Shown here piece after piece: positions 58,565 to 64,000 of a stretch of DNA of 64,000 bases (position 1 is its first letter; the number at the start of each line of letters is the position of its first letter). The stretch lies in contig NZ_JXTE01000035.1 of NCBI RefSeq assembly GCF_000972385.1, positions 21,747-85,746 of the forward strand, written 5' to 3'. Made by a program: the position numbers and the translations under genes. The notes under the pieces are model-generated. The model had not been told where the DNA came from. It made no database searches and worked only from the letters and a program-made list of their open reading frames with translations. Origin of the DNA: Streptomyces sp. WM6386 (lineage in GTDB: Bacteria; Actinomycetota; Actinomycetes; Streptomycetales; Streptomycetaceae).

Positions 58565-58638
58565 GCCGCCTTAGCTCAGATGGCCAGAGCAACGCACTCG
58601 TAATGCGTAGGTCTCGGGTTCGAATCCCGAAGGCGGCT
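58565..58638 (+). tRNA. tRNA-Thr (anticodon CGT), element integration site
   Basis: A 74-base cloverleaf: acceptor GCCGCCT with AGGCGGC and discriminator T. The anticodon stem-loop is ACGCA-CTCGTAA-TGCGT with anticodon CGT, and the T-arm is CTCGGGTTCGAATCCCGAA. CCA is not encoded. The 3' half is overlapped on the other strand by the reading frame of an integrase remnant (it encodes RDSNPRPTHYE there). This is the usual mark of a tRNA used as attB by an integrative element. Confidence 0.97.
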
Positions 58639-59175
58639 CTGGAAAGCCCTGGGACTCACTCGCCGTGACCTGGGGTTTTTCCTTTTACCGGATGCGGCGG
58701 CGGCGCTGTGAGCGGGTCGTGCGGGTGTCGGTGGTCTCAGTTCTGGTCTCAGTGGGACCGGAAACCGGGTCCGGGGCGGGGTTTGGGGGAGCGGTGCAAA
58801 GAACTCGCCCATGCGTCGCATCGCGTCCTTCGACAGGTGCGATCTGCCCTTCACGTAGCGGCGGGTCTGGCTGATCTGGGTGTGGCGCAGGATCTCCATG
58901 ATCGTGGTCATGTCGACGCCCAGCTCGTTCAGGATCGTGCCTGCGGTGTGCCGGCTTCCGTCGTACAGGCGCCGGTCGTCGATCCCGGCCTCGGCCAGCA
59001 ACTCCTTGAACTCCTCGTGGTCCTGCCGGGGGTCAAGCGGGCGCCCGTCGAGCCGCGAGAAGACGACGTGGTGTTCCTCCCACAGTTCTCCGGCCGCGGC
59101 TCACATCGCTGTCTGTCGGGCCTTGTGGTCCGCCAGGAAGGGGATGAAGTCGGGTGGGATCGGGACCGCGTTCCG
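58576..59175 (-). pseudogene. Tyrosine recombinase (AICE integrase), C-terminal remnant
   Basis: The frame carries VPIPPDFIPFLADHKARQTA, then a TGA at 59101-59103 where Arg is expected, then AAGELWEEHHVVFSRLDGRP in the same frame. It continues through LYDGSRHTAGTILNELGVDM to MEILRHTQISQTRRYVKG. The last two segments hold the Arg, the His and the nucleophile Tyr of the catalytic domain. The N-terminal two thirds are missing; the sequence changes to a different protein near 59170-59190. The end runs into the tRNA-Thr gene. The in-frame stop and truncation make it non-functional. Confidence 0.88.
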
Positions 59176-59416
59176 TCTTGGCGTTGGGCACCTGCTCGGC
59201 CGGGTCGTCCAGGCCCGGCACGGAGACCGTCCCCTTGCCGCCGCGGTCCAGGATCGCCTTCACCTGAGCGGCAACGGCTGAGGTATCCACAGCCTGTGTA
59301 CCGCCGGTCGAGCAGGAGGCCGAGGCACTCCTGGCCCCGATGGCGAGGATCGGAACGGCCAGCAGCAGCGGGCCGGAGGCGAAGAGACCGACGACGGCTC
59401 CGGTGGTCTTCTTCAT
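59170..59416 (-). pseudogene. Transfer-locus transglycosylase/C40 peptidase, N-terminal remnant
   Basis: ATG at 59414-59416 starts MKKTTGAVVGLFASGPLLLA, a signal peptide. TQAVDTSAVAAQVKAIL and GKGTVSVPGLDDPAEQVPNA follow. I recall this N-terminus from the bifunctional lytic transglycosylase/NlpC-P60 proteins of actinomycete conjugative elements. The similarity stops after VPNAKT, where the DNA passes into integrase sequence in another frame. Both catalytic domains are therefore gone. The start overlaps the stop of an upstream frame (ATGA), as in the intact transfer operon. Confidence 0.75.
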
Positions 59417-59505
59417 CGCCGCCGCTGTTCGCCGGGGCGGACAGCCCGGCCGGGCAACGGAGTTGGGTCACGGCGTGGGCGTATCAGGGCGTGCTGCATC
59501 GCAGC
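59413..59505 (-). pseudogene. C-terminal tail of an upstream transfer gene (remnant)
   Basis: A frame on the minus strand ends RPRRDPTPLPGRAVRPGEQR then RR and TGA, with its stop overlapping the ATG of the C40-peptidase remnant. Basic Pro/Arg tails of this kind end the transfer protein that precedes the peptidase gene in AICE operons, as I remember them (SCO6880/6881-type). Only about 30 codons survive. The right-hand boundary, near 59500, is a guess. Confidence 0.45.
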
Positions 59506-59536
59506 GACTCCTCGGGTTCGCACCCAGATCTGCCTG

Positions 59537-60682
59537 GTGACCGGGCTGACGTACACCACAACGCGGACCGTGAACGGAACGAAGACGGTCACCGGCGAAG
59601 CCGACATGGTCGTCATCAACTACAGCTACAGCGACACCGGGCTGCCCACGTTTGCCCACCAGCTCGAGCTCTCAATGTACGGCGGATGGGGAGGCGCCCA
59701 GAAAGCCTCTGTCGACGGGCAGGCGACCCTGAGCGGGTCCTGCACACTGGAGAGCTCCTCGTTCCCGGCACAGCCCCTGCTGCCCCTGAACTCCTGGCGG
59801 TCGGGCGAGGCATTCTTCGACACCACCGCCACGGCGGCCGGCGCCATCGGCAACCGCGCCACGTACTGGTACCTCACCTTCACCAACGCCGGGTACCCCG
59901 CGGCCGTCACCTCCTACGACCTCAACGAGTTCCGTTGCGACAACGCCACCGTCGGACGGGCCACCGTGGGCTGCGTGGTGCCCTGGTACGCGTCAGAACT
60001 CGTCTACAGCAGTGCCTCCTACCCGTCTCTCGCCTCTCACGTTCAGCGCGCCCAGGCATCGGGACTCCCCGGCGCCACGTTCGCGAACCCGCTGACCAGG
60101 ACCGAAGATGACACGATCATCAACACGAACCGTCAGATGGCCTGCGGAGACGCCCCCAGCATCACGGGCCTGAGCTGCGACGAATACCCCATCGCACGCT
60201 CCCGTGAAGGACTGTCCTCCGGTGGTACACGCAGCACCTTCGACGGATGCCAGATGCCCAATGTGTCCTCCGGGACGGGTCCGACCGGCGTCAGCGTGTA
60301 CATGATCACGGCCACCGGGAACAACGCCCAGGGCGGCCTGAACACCCAGTTCTTCCGAGCTGAGCGCGTCCTCGACGGCGACCCCTTCAGAGTCACCCAC
60401 GCAGTAACGGTAGTGCCGTTCCGGGACGGCCCACGCACTGCCCGCCCCCGTGCAAACCATGGCAGGCTTGCGCCCAGAGCGATGACGTACCAGCCGGGAG
60501 AGACATGGTCACCGCACACGACGTGTACGTCCCGGAAGGCACTTTCGGTGTCCTCGACGCTGGAGAAATCCCTGTCCAGACGGCGGACTGGAGCAATGGA
60601 CTTGCCGTCCCCATGTCACAGGGGGCTCTCATTGTCACGGGAATCCACACCGGCGCCATCCGGGCCACGGCAACCGCTCTGA
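59537..60682 (+). CDS. NucA/NucB-type deoxyribonuclease, probably truncated
   Basis: The frame encodes 381 residues. Residues ~180-290 hold the NucA/NucB DNase signature: TRTEDDTIINTNRQMACGDA, then LSCDEYPIARSREG (the D-E-Y-P core with its following Glu) and NNAQGGLNTQFFRAERVLDG. The part before it is beta-rich with paired cysteines, typical of exported Streptomyces proteins. No signal peptide is present: the frame starts abruptly at a GTG and can be followed back to about 59460 without a start, so the 5' end is probably lost. After about residue 290 family character ends, and the frame overlaps the next gene by 178 bases, suggesting a frameshift near 60390. Confidence 0.65.
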   Translation: MTGLTYTTTRTVNGTKTVTGEADMVVINYSYSDTGLPTFAHQLELSMYGGWGGAQKASVDGQATLSGSCTLESSSFPAQPLLPLNSWRSGEAFFDTTATAAGAIGNRATYWYLTFTNAGYPAAVTSYDLNEFRCDNATVGRATVGCVVPWYASELVYSSASYPSLASHVQRAQASGLPGATFANPLTRTEDDTIINTNRQMACGDAPSITGLSCDEYPIARSREGLSSGGTRSTFDGCQMPNVSSGTGPTGVSVYMITATGNNAQGGLNTQFFRAERVLDGDPFRVTHAVTVVPFRDGPRTARPRANHGRLAPRAMTYQPGETWSPHTTCTSRKALSVSSTLEKSLSRRRTGAMDLPSPCHRGLSLSRESTPAPSGPRQPL

Positions 60683-61074
60683 CCGGTCCGCCGGCTGCGT
60701 CGACGGACGCCTCCTGGGAAGAGATCGTGGAAATGAGCGTGAACGTCCCCACGGGCCTCCTCCGGGTCGAGTCCCTCGAACAAGGCCCGGTCGACGGACT
60801 TGCCCCCCTCAGCCCGGCGGGCCCTGGCTGGTACCGGCTGCGCGTTCACGGGCGAGGCCGCAACATCCTTCCGGACAAGGCCAGCGCCGAGCCGGTGGAG
60901 GACTACCTCTTGGTGACATGGCCGGCGCCGCACTCCGAGGCAGACATCATCCGCAGCAGCGACCGCATCGACCAGGCCCTCGCTCACGCCCCCGACATGC
61001 CCAAACCGCAGCAGCCCGCTCCTGCGCGGAGCCCAGAGCAGGAAGCCCTCCGCCGACGGTTGCTACGAGGGTAG
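60505..61074 (+). CDS. Unknown protein downstream of the NucB-type nuclease; possible ComJ/Nin-like inhibitor
   Basis: A 189-residue acidic protein starting MVTAHDVYVPEGTFGVLD, with CGGGAGAG upstream of the ATG. It is predicted mainly beta (GALIVTGIHTGAIRATATAL, then EMSVNVPTGLLRVESLEQG, then GWYRLRVHGRG), with a Pro/Gln-rich basic tail. In Bacillus the NucA nuclease is partnered by the inhibitor ComJ/Nin, also a small beta protein with a W-T/S-D start and a G-x-Y-x-L strand. The order of elements looks similar, but this is a visual impression. Position directly after a nuclease gene supports an immunity role. No signal peptide or membrane segment is seen. Confidence 0.5.
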   Translation: MVTAHDVYVPEGTFGVLDAGEIPVQTADWSNGLAVPMSQGALIVTGIHTGAIRATATALTGPPAASTDASWEEIVEMSVNVPTGLLRVESLEQGPVDGLAPLSPAGPGWYRLRVHGRGRNILPDKASAEPVEDYLLVTWPAPHSEADIIRSSDRIDQALAHAPDMPKPQQPAPARSPEQEALRRRLLRG

Positions 61075-61085
61075 ACCGTTTCGTC

Positions 61086-61667
61086 TCAACAGAGCGGGTC
61101 GGCAAGGCGGGCTTCGAGATCGGCGATGCGCCGGTCCTGGAAGCGGAGGTTGGAGCGGGCGGCCTTGAGCCGTTCCTCGAGGGTGCGGTTGTCGGCGGTC
61201 AGTTGGCGGACCCGCTGCTTGAGCGCGGTGTTCTCGGTGGTGATCCGCTGCATGGCCTCCTCGGTCCACTCGGCCTCCAAGTCGCGTATCCGGCCGAGGG
61301 ATTCGCCGATGCGGGTGCGCTGGGCGAGGATCTCGGCGTGGGTGGCCTTAAGGGCGTCCCCGGCGTTCAGGGCGCGTTCGCGCCACGGCGCCTCATGTTC
61401 GGCGTCCTGTTCAGCGAGCGTGCGGGATCGGTGTTCGCCGGCCTGAGCCATCGCCGCGGCGACCGCGGTTCCGGCCTCGACGTTGTCGTACAGGAAGGTG
61501 CGCGAGACGTCTGCTCGGCGGGCGATGGCGGCGACGCTGACCTGGGCTTCCTCGCGTCGGAGCCGGGCGATGGCCTGGTGGACGCGCTCAGGGGCGGCTT
61601 CGGTCTTGCGGCGGCGGGCGGCCAGAGCCGCCGCGGTGCGGGGTTCAGAAACGATGGCGGTGTTCAT
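61086..61667 (-). CDS. DUF6262 / Tn554 TnpC-like transposition protein
   Basis: A 193-residue protein. The N-terminal half has a helix-turn-helix-like stretch VSVAAIARRADVSRTFLYDN, and the C-terminal half is a long coiled coil (ITTENTALKQRVRQLTADNR, then TLEERLKAARSNL). This is the plan of TnpC of Tn554-type elements, which carry two recombinases and this DNA-binding helper. The recombinases are missing here. The ATG at 61665-61667 overlaps the stop of a broken upstream frame (ATGA). Probably a transposon orphan; the gene itself looks intact. Confidence 0.75.
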   Translation of the reverse strand: MNTAIVSEPRTAAALAARRRKTEAAPERVHQAIARLRREEAQVSVAAIARRADVSRTFLYDNVEAGTAVAAAMAQAGEHRSRTLAEQDAEHEAPWRERALNAGDALKATHAEILAQRTRIGESLGRIRDLEAEWTEEAMQRITTENTALKQRVRQLTADNRTLEERLKAARSNLRFQDRRIADLEARLADPLC

Positions 61668-61900
61668 GCGGCTTCCTGTTCGGGGTCGTCGCCGTCGGCT
61701 GTGCACGCATTGCTGTTCTCGTCCGGCTCGTCGCTGCCCGCGTCGGCGAGGTCGACGGCGCGGAAGGCGGTGGACCACACGCGGTGGAAGTAGTCCTGGG
61801 TTTGCGCAGGTCCACGGCGAGGGCGTCGTCGAGGAGGCGAACCACGGGGTGTCCACAGGCGTAACACGGGGGCCTGGTGGCCACTGCGACGTTCTCACGC
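61664..61900 (-). pseudogene. Frameshifted C-terminal remnant of the gene upstream of DUF6262
   Basis: One frame gives RPPCYACGHPVVRLLDDALA then VDLRK, and after a shift near 61800 another gives DYFHRVWSTAFRAVDLADAG then an acidic tail to a TGA that overlaps the DUF6262 start. The two pieces read as one protein end with a CxxC knuckle. By position it would be the last recombinase gene of a Tn554-like operon, but I do not recognise the sequence itself. Its left part meets the end of the TetR gene, where the element was probably cut. Confidence 0.45.
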
Positions 61901-62581
61901 TCTTCCCGGGCCGTGTGCAGCGTCGGGCCTCGCGGCTGATGACTGAGGGTCCGGTGCAGGCAGCAGCCGGTGCAGCAACGACTGTTCCAGTTCGATCAGT
62001 ATGGCTTCGCTGCTGGTGTAGCGGCCGGGCAGGGTGTGCCACAGAACCAGCTGGCCATGCAGGGCGGTCCACAGGTGGATGCCGATGGTTTCGGCCTCCG
62101 CTCGACGGTCAGGGGCCGTCGCCGCGAGGTAGGTGTCCACGGTGTGGCTCCACGCCTGGGGCACAGTGCCGAGGGGGGTGTCGGCGGAGCGTCGGCTCTC
62201 CGGCTCGTACTCCAGGCTGAACATCAGCCGGTACCGGCGCGGCTTGTCGATGGCGAACCTGCGATAGGCGGTGATCGTGGCCCTTATGCGCTCCCACGGG
62301 TTGGCACCGGCTGCGGCGGCCGTTTCGCCGACCGCGCTCATCTCCGCGGCCAGCGCCTGGTAAGCGGCGTCGAGCACGGTGGCGACCAGTTCGGTCTTGT
62401 CCTTGAAGTGCAGATAGACGCTGGGCGCGGAGATACCGACCTCGCGCGCGACCCCGCGCAGTGAGAGTGCGTCCTCGCGTCCCGTCTCCTCCAGGATGCG
62501 GGTCGCCGCGTCAAGGATCTCCTGCCGCAGCCGTTCCCCCTCGCCCCGCACATTGGGCACCCGTCTGGCCTGCGACTTCAT
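61895..62581 (-). CDS. TetR-family repressor
   Basis: A 228-residue regulator. The TetR helix-turn-helix is LSLRGVAREVGISAPSVYLH then FKDKTEL, at about residues 40-65. The C-terminal ligand domain is of the TetR_C_33-like kind (RRYRLMFSLEYEPES and IGIHLWTALHGQLVLWHTLP). The ATG at 62581 has AGGAGG six bases upstream and is preferred to the GTG two codons earlier. It is divergent from the cytochrome P450 gene, with two matching operator sites between them, so it very likely represses the P450 and itself. Confidence 0.92.
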   Translation of the reverse strand: MKSQARRVPNVRGEGERLRQEILDAATRILEETGREDALSLRGVAREVGISAPSVYLHFKDKTELVATVLDAAYQALAAEMSAVGETAAAAGANPWERIRATITAYRRFAIDKPRRYRLMFSLEYEPESRRSADTPLGTVPQAWSHTVDTYLAATAPDRRAEAETIGIHLWTALHGQLVLWHTLPGRYTSSEAILIELEQSLLHRLLPAPDPQSSAARPDAAHGPGRA

Positions 62582-62683
62582 GGCCACCTCCTCACTGCCT
62601 GCACCCTATCTCCCCCCAAAGTGCCCATCCCGTACGGCAAGACGTCACCGGGCGGAACAGAGGAAGGGAACTATCCCCTTCGG

Positions 62684-62726
62684 CTAACGGTGTTAGTCTA
62701 GCGACCAGCACGCCTAACGCTGTTAG
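62684..62726. promoter_or_regulatory. Pair of TetR operators
   Basis: CTAAC-GGT-GTTAG (62684-62696) and CTAAC-GCT-GTTAG (62714-62726) are two copies of one 13-base inverted repeat, both followed by TC. Their centres are 30 bases apart, close to three helical turns, so two dimers could bind the same face. They lie between the TetR and P450 starts and should overlap the P450 promoter. Confidence 0.85.
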
Positions 62727-62747
62727 TCGAAGGTGGAAGGGACAGCC

Positions 62748-63953
62748 ATGACCTCGTCTCCGTCGGAAAATGCGTTCACGCTCGCCCGTCCCAAGGATGC
62801 GCCTCTCGATCCTCCGCCCCTGTATGCCGAACTGCGGGCGGAACAACCGGTCACCCGCGTCTCCCTGTGGGAGGGGCGGCTCAGCCCGTGGCTGGTGACC
62901 CGCTGGGAGGACGCCCGGGCGGTGCTCGGCAGCCCGGCGTTCAGCGTCGATTTCTCCCTGCCCGGTGCGCCCAACTTCATGGAAGGCGCCCAGCAGGGCC
63001 CGCCCGGCTTCTTCCAGAACCACGACGATCCGGTGCACTCCGTGATGCGGCGCACCCTAACCCGGGAGTTCATGGTCAAACGCATCAACGCGCTGCGTCC
63101 CGCCATCGCCCGCCTGACCGACGAACTCCTCGGCAGCCTCACCGGGCGGGAGGGCCCGGCCGACTTCGTGGAGCACTTCGCGCTGCCGCTGCCCTCCCTG
63201 GTGATCTGCGAACTGCTGGGCGTGCCCTATGAGGACCACGGCTTCTTCCAGCAGCACTCGAAGGTCATCGTCGACCTGACCGCCACCGCGGGAGAAGTCC
63301 GCCGGGCGCAACAAGCCCTCTCCGCCTATCTGCTGGAACTCGTGCAGGCCAAACGCAAGACCCCCGGCGACGACGTGATCACCCGCCTCGCCGCCCAGGC
63401 GGACGAGGGCGTCATCACCGACCAGGACGCCGCCGACCTGAGCGCCTTCCTGCTGTTCGCCGGGCACGAGACGACCGCGAACATGATCGCGCTGGGCACC
63501 ATCACCCTGCTGCACCACCCCGACCAGATCCCGTATCTCCTCGGCGAACAGAAGCAAGTGGCCAACGCGGTGGAGGAACTGCTGCGCCACATCTCGATCG
63601 TGCACGGCGGGATGCGCCGTACCGCCGTCGAGGACGTCACCATCGGCGGCGTCACCATCAGCGCCGGCGAAGGCGTGATCGTCCCCATCCACGTCGCCAA
63701 CCGCGACCCGGAATTCTTCACCGCCCCCGACGACGTCGACCTGGCACGCGCCAACGCCCGCATGCACCTGGCCTTCGGCTACGGCGTCCACCAGTGCCTC
63801 GGCCAGCCGCTGGCCCGCGCCGAGCTCCAGATCGTCCTGCCCGAACTCTTCCGTCGGCTTCCCAGGCTGAAGATCGCCGTGCCGATGGAGGACATCGCCT
63901 TCAAAGAGGACACGGTCGTCTACGGCGTCCGCGAACTGCCCGTCACCTGGTGA
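62748..63953 (+). CDS. Cytochrome P450
   Basis: A 401-residue soluble P450 of the bacterial CYP105/107 kind. The I-helix is LLFAGHETTANM, with the oxygen-activation Glu-Thr pair. The K-helix ExxR is in VEELLRH, and the heme ligand Cys is in FGYGVHQCLGQPLAR. The ATG at 62748 has GGAAGGGA before it. No ferredoxin gene is seen before the window ends, 47 bases later; one may lie just outside. The substrate is unknown. Control by the divergent TetR suggests an inducible response to a small molecule. It stands beyond the element remnants, probably imported DNA. Confidence 0.95.
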   Translation: MTSSPSENAFTLARPKDAPLDPPPLYAELRAEQPVTRVSLWEGRLSPWLVTRWEDARAVLGSPAFSVDFSLPGAPNFMEGAQQGPPGFFQNHDDPVHSVMRRTLTREFMVKRINALRPAIARLTDELLGSLTGREGPADFVEHFALPLPSLVICELLGVPYEDHGFFQQHSKVIVDLTATAGEVRRAQQALSAYLLELVQAKRKTPGDDVITRLAAQADEGVITDQDAADLSAFLLFAGHETTANMIALGTITLLHHPDQIPYLLGEQKQVANAVEELLRHISIVHGGMRRTAVEDVTIGGVTISAGEGVIVPIHVANRDPEFFTAPDDVDLARANARMHLAFGYGVHQCLGQPLARAELQIVLPELFRRLPRLKIAVPMEDIAFKEDTVVYGVRELPVTW

Positions 63954-64000
63954 CCCGGGCCGACCGGCCCCCCCACGTAGCCCCCCACCCCCCCACGTAG
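63954..64000. other. Short end segment with a C-rich repeat
   Basis: CCCCCCACGTAG occurs twice in the last 33 bases of the window, within an almost pure C tract. Nothing else can be said at this edge. Confidence 0.4.

Noticed and set aside
59508..59530. CTCGGGTTCG at 59511-59520 as an attR copy of the tRNA-Thr T-arm
   Set aside because: Only ten bases match, and the same ten bases also occur by chance at 52097. A real att core should include more of the tRNA 3' end. No convincing right attachment site is present in the window.

Overview
The window is a stretch of a Streptomyces chromosome. GC content is very high and most third codon positions are G or C. GTG and TTG starts are common. The window carries genes tied to Streptomyces development (a wblA-type WhiB regulator and the anti-sigma antagonist bldG) and an actinobacterial 6C small RNA. 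About 1-58.5 kb is core genome. The last ~5.4 kb, beyond a tRNA-Thr gene, is accessory DNA built from mobile-element debris. All names rest on sequence reading and on what I remember of the families; no searches were run.

Layout. 0-5.2 kb: miscellaneous metabolism (regulator/quinone-reductase pair, O-methyltransferase, zinc ribbon), tRNA-Pro, a Pr6Pr membrane protein, a 14-bp minisatellite and a metallophosphoesterase. 5.3-18.8 kb: yqeY, a class A penicillin-binding protein, wblA, two ArsA-like ATPases, DUF4177, RidA, NUDIX, MBL hydrolase, Crp, endonuclease III, CoA-type NUDIX and a MarP-like serine protease. 19-31 kb: epoxide-hydrolase-like protein, holin-like membrane protein, NhaA, acetyl-CoA synthetase, SulP-carbonic anhydrase fusion, deacetylase lipoprotein, CooC-like ATPase and a degenerate Fic-like protein. 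31-40 kb: HAD phosphatase, 6C RNA, then an actinobacterial Tad-type secretion operon (ssd, tadA, tadB, tadC, pilin-like and two TadE-like genes) facing a DEVH helicase. 40-58.5 kb: bldG and its anti-sigma partner, proton-pumping pyrophosphatase, lipoprotein, methyltransferase, Ser/Thr kinase, topA, a transporter-thymidylate kinase fusion, holB and a secreted peptidase.

From memory, much of 5.8-56.7 kb follows the same gene order as the Mycobacterium tuberculosis ponA2-whiB4 to Rv3644c block, so this is an ancient actinobacterial backbone. It couples wall synthesis, redox and stress sensing, surface appendage assembly and chromosome maintenance.

58.6-64 kb: tRNA-Thr(CGT) is followed by the wreck of an actinomycete integrative and conjugative element. 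An integrase C-terminus is fused by deletion to the N-terminus of a C40-peptidase transfer protein. Next come a NucA/NucB-type DNase gene that looks truncated, with a small partner gene that could be its inhibitor, then a Tn554-type DUF6262 gene with a broken upstream neighbour. The window ends with a divergent TetR/cytochrome P450 pair that has two matching operators.
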